Shown here one piece after another: positions 1 to 5,870 of a stretch of 19,588 bases of DNA. Each line of letters starts with the position of its first letter. Within the stretch, counting starts at the first letter, position 1. The translations under genes and the position numbers were made by a program. The DNA lies in the NCBI GenBank assembly GCA_027306955.1, contig DAHUXX010000232.1, positions 1 to 19,588 on the forward strand, in the 5' to 3' direction. The notes beneath the pieces were generated by a model. The model did no database searches, was not told where the DNA came from, and was given only the letters and a program-made list of their open reading frames with translations. The DNA comes from Acetobacteraceae bacterium. GTDB lineage: Bacteria; Pseudomonadota; Alphaproteobacteria; Acetobacterales; Acetobacteraceae.

Positions 1-109
1 TCGCGCCCCAGATCAGGCCGAGCGTCGCCGTGCCCACCACGGCGAGCAGCAACCCGACGACGAGGAGGCGCGTCGGCGGGCCCTGGGGCGGGGTTTCGTC
101 GATGTTCAG
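1..109 (-). CDS. Membrane protein, N-terminal fragment (runs off the left edge)
   Basis: An open frame on the minus strand runs off the window. It begins with a hydrophilic LNIDETPPQGPPTR stretch followed by one strongly hydrophobic segment (LLVVGLLLAVVGTATLGLIW), so the product is anchored in the membrane by an N-terminal helix. A Shine-Dalgarno-like GGAGGG (minus strand, about 115-120) lies six bases before a CTG codon at 109. The same frame has a stop just upstream and no ATG, GTG or TTG, so CTG is the only reasonable start I can see. Nothing visible identifies the family. The gene is divergent from the PepSY/cytochrome operon and might share its regulatory region. A sequencing error at the start codon cannot be excluded. 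Confidence 0.45.
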   Translation of the reverse strand, partial: MNIDETPPQGPPTRLLVVGLLLAVVGTATLGLIWGA

Positions 110-184
110 GCGTATCCCTCCATGTCAGGGCGCGAAGGCGAAAACTCGTTCCTCCCCTCGTGGCCGGTCAAGCATGAAACCGCC

Positions 185-217
185 GTAAGCCCCGGCCGGG
201 TAAGCGCGACGTAAGCG
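185..217 (+). promoter_or_regulatory. Predicted response-regulator operator, site 1 (tandem GTAAGCG)
   Basis: GTAAGCG occurs at 200-206 and again at 211-217, an 11-bp pitch, with a third weaker half-site GTAAGCC at 185-191. The pair ends about 40 bp before the first PepSY gene. The same arrangement precedes the second PepSY gene and the response regulator gene. OmpR/PhoB-family regulators are known to bind tandem direct repeats about one helical turn apart, so I infer that the local QseB-like regulator binds here. Confidence 0.7.
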
Positions 218-259
218 CCCGCCTGCAGAAGGCCGGCGCTGCAACTTCGGGAGCTCATG

Positions 260-541
260 ATGACGTTTCGTACCGTAAACTTTCTCGCCGTCCCCGCGCT
301 CGCCCTCGGCGTCGCCCTCGCCGCGGCGCCGTTCGCCCATGCCGAGCAATCCTGCAAGGTCACCGGCAAGCTGATGACGCCCGCTGCGATCACGACCATG
401 CTGGTCTCCAAGGGCTACACGCATGTCCACGGGCTCACCCAGCACAACGGCTGCTACGAGGCCAAGGGCATCGACGCCCACGGCAACCGTTTCCAACTCG
501 AACTGAACGGCGCGACCGGCGCCATCCAGCCCGGCCACTAG
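260..541 (+). CDS. Small exported PepSY-like protein, copy 1
   Basis: A 93-residue secreted protein. The N-terminus MTFRTVNFLAVPALALG and following residues form a signal peptide with likely cleavage after AHA, leaving a mature protein of about 65 residues. The mature part has two cysteines (QSCKV and NGCYEAKG), which could form a disulfide, and an ending (AKGIDAHGNRFQLELNGATGAI) that resembles the second half of a PepSY domain. There is no CxxCH haem motif. Two ATGs are possible (257 and 260). I chose 260 because GGGAG at 249-253 is better spaced from it and because it aligns with the start of copy 2. The stop is 7 bp before the cytochrome gene, so the pair is an operon. By analogy with other PepSY proteins beside sensor kinases, it may act in the periplasm on the cytochrome or sensor; this is inference. 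Confidence 0.75.
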   Translation: MTFRTVNFLAVPALALGVALAAAPFAHAEQSCKVTGKLMTPAAITTMLVSKGYTHVHGLTQHNGCYEAKGIDAHGNRFQLELNGATGAIQPGH

Positions 542-548
542 GCTTCCC

Positions 549-1145
549 TTGCCCACCCCGCAACCGCGGGAGGAGCGGACGATACCGGTCTGGGACCGGT
601 TCGTCCGCGTCTTCCACTGGACCACGGTCACGCTGTTCGCGATCGTGTTCCTCACCGCCCACATCCAATGGATCCACCAGCCGCTCGCCTACGTGATCCT
701 GGTCCTCGCGCTGGCCCGCATCGTCTGGGGCTTCATAGGCTCGCGCCACGCCCGCTTCCGCGATTTCGTCCGCCATCCGCGCACCGTCCGCGCCTATCTC
801 GGGGATCTGCGCCACGGCCGCGCGCGCCGCTATCTCGGCCACAACCCTGCGGGCGGTGCCATGGTCGTCGCCATCCTGGTCATGCTCCTGGTCGTGATCG
901 GCAGCGGCTGGCTGTCGGAGACGAACCGCTTCTACGGCGTGCCCTGGGTGGACCACCTGCACCACATCTCGGCGCATCTCCTGCTGCTGATGATCTTCGT
1001 CCACGTCGCGGGCGTGATCGTATCCAGCGTGCTGCACCGGGAAAACCTGGTCCGCGCCATGATCACCGGCCGCAAGCCGGTGGAATCCGCCGGGCATCGC
1101 GCCTCCGCCGGGCCGGGCGTCGGCGCGCGCAGCACCGCCACGTAG
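549..1145 (+). CDS. Cytochrome b561-type membrane protein, copy 1
   Basis: A 198-residue integral membrane protein of the bacterial cytochrome b561 / Ni-Fe hydrogenase b-type cytochrome group. Four helices are visible at roughly residues 24-40, 47-63, 103-121 and 141-160. Candidate haem-ligand histidines are in VFHWTT (H23), QWIHQP (H43) and the HHISAH...FVHVAG stretch (H138, H139, H143, H152). Such proteins carry electrons between quinone and a periplasmic partner across the inner membrane. The start is a TTG seven bases after the PepSY stop; no ATG lies upstream in frame and the Shine-Dalgarno signal is poor, so translation is probably coupled. The protein is roughly 80% identical by eye to copy 2 downstream. 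Its last residues (SAGPGVGARSTAT) are encoded opposite a fossil of the sensor kinase gene. Confidence 0.85.
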   Translation: MPTPQPREERTIPVWDRFVRVFHWTTVTLFAIVFLTAHIQWIHQPLAYVILVLALARIVWGFIGSRHARFRDFVRHPRTVRAYLGDLRHGRARRYLGHNPAGGAMVVAILVMLLVVIGSGWLSETNRFYGVPWVDHLHHISAHLLLLMIFVHVAGVIVSSVLHRENLVRAMITGRKPVESAGHRASAGPGVGARSTAT

Positions 1146-1148
1146 CGC
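1098..1148 (-). pseudogene. Fossil of the sensor-kinase 3' end
   Basis: Read on the minus strand, this stretch encodes ALRGGAARADARPGGGA, against ALHGGTARADARPGGGA at the C-terminus of the sensor kinase (2257-2307). That is 15 of 17 residues and 40 of 51 bases by hand count. The antisense Leu codon opposite the cytochrome stop is CTA here and TTA in the kinase. Similarity continues briefly upstream in the kinase frame (GGGGCTCGCGA is shared). No kinase reading frame survives otherwise. The alternative is that only the cytochrome C-terminal sequence AGPGVGAR is under selection. Confidence 0.55.
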
Positions 1149-1171
1149 CGCGTCGCCTGCGCCTTCGCGAG

Positions 1172-1209
1172 CCCCGCGCCGGCACCACCCGGCGCGGGGT
1201 CTTCGTTTC
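1172..1209 (+). terminator. Rho-independent-type terminator after cytochrome copy 1
   Basis: A perfect 11-bp stem (CCCCGCGCCGG at 1172-1182 with CCGGCGCGGGG at 1189-1199) encloses the loop CACCAC. It is followed by the T-rich TCTTCGTTTC. It lies 26 bp after the stop of cytochrome copy 1 and insulates it from the second unit. Confidence 0.75.
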
Positions 1210-1302
1210 CCGCGCGCGCGGGGTTTGCGCCGCGGCGCGATCACGACACTCGGTTGGGCCTCGCGCCATACGCAGCCCTGCGGCGGATCCCCCGCGCGGC
1301 GG

Positions 1303-1320
1303 GTAAGTGCGACGTAAGCG
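1303..1320 (+). promoter_or_regulatory. Predicted response-regulator operator, site 2 (tandem GTAAGYG)
   Basis: GTAAGTG at 1303-1309 and GTAAGCG at 1314-1320, pitch 11 bp, end about 45 bp before the second PepSY gene. Apart from one base, the 21-bp block is the same as at site 1, so it could be retained by recent duplication, by selection, or both. Confidence 0.7.
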
Positions 1321-1364
1321 CGGGCGCGCAGAACGCCAACGTAACAATACCAGGAGCCGCGACG

Positions 1365-1688
1365 ATGAGGTTACGTACCCTCAACTTCCTCGCAGTCCCC
1401 GCGCTCGCCCTCGCCGCCGCCTTCGCCGCGGCGCCCTTCGCCCATGCCGAGGATGCCTGCCGCATGGGCAACGCCCTCACCCTGCGCCCGACGGCCATGG
1501 CCACGGCCACGGCCACGGCGCCGGCCCCGGCCACCGCGCTGGCCGCGGCGGGCGCCCCCGGCATGGTCCAGATCCCCGGCCTGCGCCCGCGCGGCGGCTG
1601 CGCGGGCGGCCACGAGTTCGAGGGTCGCGAGCATCGCTTCGGCCACGCCGGCGAAGACGGCACCGGTGCCTTCCGCCGTGACGACTGA
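1365..1688 (+). CDS. Small exported PepSY-like protein, copy 2 (diverged)
   Basis: A 107-residue exported protein. Its signal peptide (MRLRTLNFLAVPALAL..., cleavage after AHA) is clearly homologous to copy 1. The mature part keeps the two cysteines (DACRM and RGGCAGG) and an equivalent of the C-terminal strand-turn-strand (FEGREHRFGHAGEDGTGAF). The middle has been replaced by a low-complexity Ala/Thr/Pro-rich stretch built from an in-frame hexanucleotide repeat. The PepSY fold may therefore be damaged or altered; the protein could be a decaying paralogue or a variant with a flexible insert. AGGAG at 1352-1356 lies eight bases before the ATG. Its end overlaps the likely start of cytochrome copy 2. 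Confidence 0.65.
   Translation: MRLRTLNFLAVPALALAAAFAAAPFAHAEDACRMGNALTLRPTAMATATATAPAPATALAAAGAPGMVQIPGLRPRGGCAGGHEFEGREHRFGHAGEDGTGAFRRDD
1491..1520 (+). repeat. In-frame hexanucleotide repeat in PepSY copy 2
   Basis: Five consecutive six-base units (ACGGCC, ATGGCC, ACGGCC, ACGGCC, ACGGCG) encode TAMATATATA. Gain or loss of units would keep the reading frame. The equivalent part of copy 1 has no such repeat. Confidence 0.85.
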
Positions 1689-2304
1689 CCGCCCCGCAAC
1701 GCTGGCGCGAGTGGCGCCAGCGCAAGGCGCGCGGACCGTCCCGGTCTGGGACCGCTTCGTCCGCGTGTTCCACTGGACCACGGTGGGGCTGTTCGCGATC
1801 GTCTTCGTGACCGACCGCGTGCAATGGATCCACCAGCCACTCGCCTACGTCATCCTGGTGCTGGTGCTCGCCCGGATCGTCTGGGGCTTCGTGGGCTCGC
1901 GCCACGCCCGCTTCGCCGATTTCGTCCACCGCCCGCGCACCGTCCGCGCCTATCTCGAGGACCTGCGCCATGGCCGTGCCCGCCGCTACCTCGGCCACAA
2001 CCCCGCGGGCGGTGCGATGGTTGTCGCCATCCTCTTCATGCTCGTCTTCGTGACCGCGAGCGGCTGGCTCTGCGTGACGCCCGAGTTCCTCCACGTGGAA
2101 TGGATGCACCACGTCCACCACATCTCGGCGCACCTGCTGCTGCTGATGATCTTCGCCCACGTCGCCGGCGTCCTGTGGTCGAGCGTGCTGCACCGGGAGA
2201 ACCTGGTGCGCGCCATGATCACCGGCCGCAAATCAGCGCAGCTCGAGGCTGAAGGCGGCACCACCGCCGGGCCTGGCGTCGGCGCGCGCGGTCCCGCCGT
2301 GTAA
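1678..2304 (+). CDS. Cytochrome b561-type membrane protein, copy 2
   Basis: About 208 residues, with the same four-helix layout and the same histidines as copy 1 (VFHWTT, QWIHQP, HHVHHISAH, FAHVAG). The loop before helix 4 differs (CVTPEFLHVEWMHH against SETNRFYGVPWVDH), which places extra histidines on that face. The start is uncertain. GTG at 1678 overlaps the PepSY stop by 11 bp and suggests coupling, while GTG at 1711 aligns better in length with copy 1. Neither has a good Shine-Dalgarno sequence. The last 72 bp overlap the convergent sensor kinase gene. The partner is probably the PepSY protein encoded just upstream, and the operator at 1303-1320 predicts control by the adjacent two-component system. 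Confidence 0.83.
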   Translation: MTTDRPATLARVAPAQGARTVPVWDRFVRVFHWTTVGLFAIVFVTDRVQWIHQPLAYVILVLVLARIVWGFVGSRHARFADFVHRPRTVRAYLEDLRHGRARRYLGHNPAGGAMVVAILFMLVFVTASGWLCVTPEFLHVEWMHHVHHISAHLLLLMIFAHVAGVLWSSVLHRENLVRAMITGRKSAQLEAEGGTTAGPGVGARGPAV

Positions 2305-3339
2305 GGCGGCGATCTCGGCGACGATCGCGAGCCCCAGCCCGGCGCCGCCGCTGCCCGAACCCCCCGGCGTGCGCGCCCGCGCGCTGCCGCGGCGGAACCG
2401 CGTGAAGATTTCCGTCCGCTCCGCCTCCGCGACCCCCGGCCCGCGGTCGAGCACCCGCAGCGTCGCCGGCGGTGCCGTCTCCACCTCCACCCGGCTGCCG
2501 CGCGGCGCGTGCGCCAGCGCGTTCTCGATCAGGTTCTGCGCCGCCAACAGCAGCGCGTCGCGGTTGCCGCGCGCCACCACCGCGCTGCCCTCGGATTCGA
2601 GCGAGAGCTCGATCCCCCGCGCCACCGCCAGCGGCGCCAACGCGCTCACCGCATCCACCGCGACCACGCGCAGATCCACCGGCCCCGGCCGCTCCAGCGG
2701 CATGCCCTCGAGCCGGGCGAGCCGCAGCATCTGGTCCACCATCCGGCTCATCCGGTCCGCATCGGCCAGCAGCGCCGTTTTGGTCTCGTCCTCCGCCAGG
2801 AGGTCGATGCGCGCCGTCAGCACCGCGAGCGGCGTGCGCAGCGCATGCGCCGCATCGCCGCCGAACCGCCGCTGCGTCTCGATCGCACGCTCCAGCCGCG
2901 CCAGCCCGGTGTTGATGGCACCCACCAGCGGCTCGAGCTCCCCCGGCAGCCCCGCCTCCGGCAGCCGCACGCCCGGGTGCTCCGGCCCCACCAGCGCCGC
3001 CGCCGCGGAAAGCCGGTTCAGCGGCCGCAGCGCGATGCGCAGCGTCAGCACCCCGCTCGCCACCACCACCGCGCCCGAGGCCAGCAGCAGCCAGATGAAC
3101 ACCGGGCTGAACGGCCCCGGCAGCACCTTCAGGATGTGCTCGATCTTCTCGCGATCATTGTCGAAATCCGGCGCCACGGCGCGCAGCGCCTCCTCGCTGC
3201 GCCAGACCGCGATCGTCGCCCCGAGCGCGATCGAGACCAGCACCGCCGCCGCCAGCCGCCGCGCCAGCCGTCCCGCCAGCGTCCAGCGCCGCCTGGTATG
3301 CCGCGGCCCCTGCCGGGCCCTGGCTTCGCTACTCGCCAT
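2233..3339 (-). CDS. Sensor histidine kinase, QseC-like
   Basis: A 368-residue inner-membrane kinase, paired with the response regulator whose stop it overlaps by 11 bp. Two membrane helices (about residues 29-46 and 80-103) enclose a short periplasmic loop of only about 35 residues. A HAMP-like linker follows, then the H-box DAAHALRTPLA (phospho-accepting His near 165), the N-box NLIENALAHA, G1 DRGPGV, the F region FTRFRRG and G2 GGAGLGLAIV. The acidic residue that usually follows the H-box histidine (HELR) is alanine here (HALR). The tiny sensor loop suggests it senses through a partner, perhaps the PepSY proteins; this is inference. A TTA leucine codon near the end, rare in such GC-rich DNA, is forced by the overlapping TAA stop of cytochrome copy 2. 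Confidence 0.93.
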   Translation of the reverse strand: MASSEARARQGPRHTRRRWTLAGRLARRLAAAVLVSIALGATIAVWRSEEALRAVAPDFDNDREKIEHILKVLPGPFSPVFIWLLLASGAVVVASGVLTLRIALRPLNRLSAAAALVGPEHPGVRLPEAGLPGELEPLVGAINTGLARLERAIETQRRFGGDAAHALRTPLAVLTARIDLLAEDETKTALLADADRMSRMVDQMLRLARLEGMPLERPGPVDLRVVAVDAVSALAPLAVARGIELSLESEGSAVVARGNRDALLLAAQNLIENALAHAPRGSRVEVETAPPATLRVLDRGPGVAEAERTEIFTRFRRGSARARTPGGSGSGGAGLGLAIVAEIAALHGGTARADARPGGGAAFSLELR

Positions 3340-4003
3340 CCGCGAGGAGATAGCCGACGCCGCGGATGGTGTGGATGGCCGCCTTCGCCCCCGCGTCCTG
3401 CAGCCGCCGGCGCAGCCGGTGCACCAGCACCTCCAGCGCGTTGGGCCCGGTCGGCGTGTCGAACCCGTAGAGGTTCTGCTCGATGGATTCGCGCGGCACC
3501 ACTTTGCCGCCGCGGCGCAGCAGTTGTTCCAGCAGGGCCGTCTCGCGCGGCGACAGCGCCAGCACGCCCTCGCCCACGCGCACGGTGCGGCTGTCGGTCT
3601 CCAGCACCACGTCCGCGAAGCCCAGCCGCACGTCCAGCACCGCCGCCGGCCGGCGCAGCAGCGCCCGCACCCGTGCCACCAGCTCCGGCATGTGGAACGG
3701 CTTGACCAGGTAGTCGTCCGCCCCCGCGTCCAGCCCCGCCACCCGGTCCTCCGGCGTGTCGCGCGCGGTCAGGATCAGCACCGGCACGGAAGCGCGCTGC
3801 CGGCGCATCCGGCGCAGCAGCGTCATGCCGTCGCCGTCGGCAAGCCCGAGGTCAAGCACGATCGCGGCATAGTCCGCGACCGCGAGATGGTCCTCCGCCG
3901 CCGCCTGCCCGGCGACATTGTCCACCGTGAACCCGGCGCGCTCCAGCGCCTGGCGCAACAGCATCGCCAGCTCGGACTCGTCTTCGACAACCAGCAGTCG
4001 CAT
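3329..4003 (-). CDS. Response regulator, OmpR family, QseB/PmrA-like
   Basis: A 224-residue regulator. The N-terminal receiver domain has the acidic pocket VVEDE, phospho-acceptor D51 (VLDLGLADGDG), the Thr of LILTARD and the Lys of YLVKPF. It is followed by an OmpR-type winged-helix domain (about 125-224) with the QseB/TctD/PmrA hallmark NALEVLVHRLRRRL...IRGVGYLL. It is the first gene of a two-gene unit with the sensor kinase. A tandem GTAAGCG operator lies 40 bp upstream of its ATG, in the same orientation and at the same distance as in front of the PepSY genes. I therefore predict autoregulation and control of the duplicated PepSY-cytochrome units. Confidence 0.95.
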   Translation of the reverse strand: MRLLVVEDESELAMLLRQALERAGFTVDNVAGQAAAEDHLAVADYAAIVLDLGLADGDGMTLLRRMRRQRASVPVLILTARDTPEDRVAGLDAGADDYLVKPFHMPELVARVRALLRRPAAVLDVRLGFADVVLETDSRTVRVGEGVLALSPRETALLEQLLRRGGKVVPRESIEQNLYGFDTPTGPNALEVLVHRLRRRLQDAGAKAAIHTIRGVGYLLADGE

Positions 4004-4042
4004 GATCCGCCACCAACACCGTGGGGACGTGTTCCCGGGCGC

Positions 4043-4060
4043 CGCTTACGCGCCGCTTAC
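4043..4060 (-). promoter_or_regulatory. Predicted response-regulator operator, site 3 (tandem GTAAGCG)
   Basis: On the minus strand GTAAGCG occurs at 4060-4054 and again at 4049-4043, pitch 11 bp, ending 40 bp before the response regulator ATG. The site lies in the 85-bp gap shared with the divergent dehydrogenase gene (ATG at 4089), so binding could affect both promoters. Confidence 0.7.
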
Positions 4061-4088
4061 GCCGGTGGCAACAGCAAGGGGGGAGGGG

Positions 4089-4838
4089 ATGCGCCTGTTC
4101 GATCTCAGCGGAAAAGTGGCCCTGGTCACCGGCGGCAACGGCGGCATCGGCCTCGGCATGGCGAAGGGCCTGCGCGAAGCCGGCGCGGAGGTCATGCTCT
4201 CGGGCCGCGACCGGAACAAGGGCGAGGCCGCCGCCAAGTCCATCGGTGCCGCCTTCCACCCCGCCGACGTCACCAGCGAAGCCGACTGCGCCGCCCTCAT
4301 CGCCGCCGCGGCCGCGCGCTTCGGCCGCCTCGATATCCTCGTCAACAACGCCGGCATGGCCGCGCGCAAGCCGCCCGAGGCCCTTTCGGCGGAGGAATGG
4401 CACAAGGTGATGGACACCAACCTCACCTCCGCCTTCCTGCTCTGCAAGGCGGCCTATCCGCACATGGTCAAGGCCGGCGGCGGCAAGGTGATCAACATCG
4501 GCTCCGTCGCCTCCTGGCTCGCCGCGCCCCACATGGCCGCCTACGCCGCGAGCAAGGGCGGCATCCTGCAGTACACGAAGGTGCTGGCCACCGCCTGGGC
4601 GAAGGACAACATCCAGGCCAACTGCATCCTCCCCGGCTGGATCGACACCGATCTCACCAGGGCCGCCCGCGCCCAGGTGCCGGGACTCAACGAGGCCGTT
4701 CTCGCCCGCACCCCCGCCGCGCGCTGGGGCGAGCCCGCCGACCTCGCCGGCATCGCCGTCTTCCTCGCCTCGCCGGCCTCGGATTTCGTGACCGGCGCCG
4801 GCATCCCCGTCGACGGCGGCTACCTCGCGCGGGCCTGA
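4089..4838 (+). CDS. Short-chain dehydrogenase/reductase (SDR)
   Basis: A 249-residue classical SDR, cytoplasmic. The cofactor-binding TGGNGGIG is at 14-21, NNAG at 86-89, and the catalytic set is N111, S139, Y152 and K156 (YAASK). The PGWIDTDL segment follows the active site, and the C-terminus GIPVDGGYL is typical. The N-terminal FDLSGKVALVTGG resembles gluconate 5-dehydrogenase / 2-deoxy-D-gluconate 3-dehydrogenase-type enzymes, but substrate cannot be read from sequence. ATG at 4089 follows a strong GGGGGGAGGGG Shine-Dalgarno; upstream in-frame ATGs lie inside the response regulator gene and are rejected. Its 3' end overlaps the convergent glycosyltransferase gene by 19 bp. Confidence 0.93.
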   Translation: MRLFDLSGKVALVTGGNGGIGLGMAKGLREAGAEVMLSGRDRNKGEAAAKSIGAAFHPADVTSEADCAALIAAAAARFGRLDILVNNAGMAARKPPEALSAEEWHKVMDTNLTSAFLLCKAAYPHMVKAGGGKVINIGSVASWLAAPHMAAYAASKGGILQYTKVLATAWAKDNIQANCILPGWIDTDLTRAARAQVPGLNEAVLARTPAARWGEPADLAGIAVFLASPASDFVTGAGIPVDGGYLARA

Positions 4839-5815
4839 AGGGAGCCCCCGGCGCCGAACACCGCCCGCGCCTCGCCGGCGAACACCGCCCGCTCGCCCGC
4901 GATCGCCGCGCGATAGGCGGCGAAATCCCCCACAAGCGCGTCGTACTCGCGCACGATACGCCGTATCGCCCGCGCGATCGGGTGCGCCATGAACAGCTCG
5001 TCGCGGAACTTGTAACGATCCGGGATCGGAATATCGACCGGGTTCCCCGCCGCCCCCTGCCTGCCCGTCACCACGCAGCAGCCGAGGCTCGCCGCCTCGC
5101 GGGGCATCCGGTCCTTGCCGGGATGGCCGCCGAAATCGGCGTAAAGGCGCGAGGAGAGCAGCAGCGCCCGCACCTGCGCTTGCGTCATCCCGCTCATCTC
5201 CCGCCAATCCAGCTCCGGCGCGCGCTCGCGCAACACCTCCGCGAATGCCCGCCCCCGCGCCGGATAGACCACGCGCGCCTCGCGCCGTCCCGCCAGCTCC
5301 GCCGCCGTCGCCGCCATGCCGGGCGCGATGTAGTCGGACAGCATCCGCCCCCGCACCCCCCGCGCCGCCAGCCAGGCGAGCGCGTAATGCGACTGGCACA
5401 GATGTTCGCACCGCGCCCCCAGCGCCGCGAGCCCGCCCGCCTGTTCCAGCCGCTCCAGCCCGTTATCGATGCTGAGCCACCAGAAATGCGGCACGGCGCG
5501 GCCGAACCGCCCCACCAGCCGCGGCCAGATCTCCGGGATCACCACCGCGACATCTTCCTGGTCCGGAATGAGCATCGCCCGCGGCACGCCATAGGGCGCG
5601 TATTCCGGCGCCATCATGTCCGGCAGCGCCGGCACCTCTACCACGCCGTCGCGCAACGAAACCCACGTATCGAGGTCATCGGCGATATAGACCATCGCGG
5701 CATCGTGCCCGAGATCGAGCAGCGCCCGCCCCAGCTGGTGCAGCGCCTCCGGCCCGCCGGTGCGGGCGAGGGCAGGGCAGACGATGAAGACCTTCCGATA
5801 CGCCGGCCCCGGCAT
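4820..5815 (-). CDS. Probable GT-B-type glycosyltransferase
   Basis: About 331 residues, predicted cytoplasmic. The N-terminus (RKVFIVCPALARTGGPEAL) looks like the first Rossmann strand and loop of a GT-B glycosyltransferase that binds a sugar acceptor. The C-terminal half has ADFGGHPGKDRMPREAASLG and CCVVTGRQGAAGNPVDIPIP, where the conserved Glu and glycine-rich turn resemble the donor-nucleotide site of GT4/GT1-like enzymes. Sugar and acceptor are unknown. I chose ATG 5815 because GGAGCGGAAG lies just upstream; a TTG at 5866 would add 17 residues read through a strong hairpin. It is the last gene of the transporter/aldolase unit but has no obvious link to it. The family call is from memory of similar sequences and is moderate. 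Confidence 0.7.
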   Translation of the reverse strand: MPGPAYRKVFIVCPALARTGGPEALHQLGRALLDLGHDAAMVYIADDLDTWVSLRDGVVEVPALPDMMAPEYAPYGVPRAMLIPDQEDVAVVIPEIWPRLVGRFGRAVPHFWWLSIDNGLERLEQAGGLAALGARCEHLCQSHYALAWLAARGVRGRMLSDYIAPGMAATAAELAGRREARVVYPARGRAFAEVLRERAPELDWREMSGMTQAQVRALLLSSRLYADFGGHPGKDRMPREAASLGCCVVTGRQGAAGNPVDIPIPDRYKFRDELFMAHPIARAIRRIVREYDALVGDFAAYRAAIAGERAVFAGEARAVFGAGGSLQARAR

Positions 5816-5816
5816 C

Positions 5817-5862
5817 TTCCGCTCCGCTCCGCTCGCCGCCCAGGCGAGCCAGCGGAGCGGAA
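5817..5862 (-). promoter_or_regulatory. Hairpin over the glycosyltransferase ribosome-binding site
   Basis: TTCCGCTCCGCT (5817-5828) pairs exactly with AGCGGAGCGGAA (5851-5862). An inner stem GCTCGCC (5831-5837) / GGCGAGC (5843-5849) pairs after a small bulge. In the minus-strand transcript the downstream arm contains the GGAGCGG Shine-Dalgarno of the glycosyltransferase, 1-2 bases from its ATG. It may terminate or process the upstream transcript, or mask translation. There is no U-tract. Confidence 0.6.
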
Positions 5863-5870
5863 ACAAGCCG

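Larger units (their letters stand above)
198..2335 (+). repeat. Tandem duplication of a PepSY-cytochrome b unit, about 1 kb each
   Basis: Copy 1 runs from about 198 to 1170 and copy 2 from about 1301 to 2335. The copies match at the operator (20 of 21 bases, 198-218 against 1301-1321), at the signal peptide of the small protein, over nearly the whole cytochrome gene, and for a short distance past its stop codon. The downstream match lies in sensor-kinase coding sequence in copy 2. The PepSY part has diverged most. Copy borders are estimated by eye. Confidence 0.8.

Noticed and set aside
435..1244. Minus-strand open frame of 269 codons opposite the first unit
   Set aside because: It is a shadow of cytochrome copy 1. 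Only the kinase-like stretch at 1098-1148 is meaningful, and there is no intact kinase.
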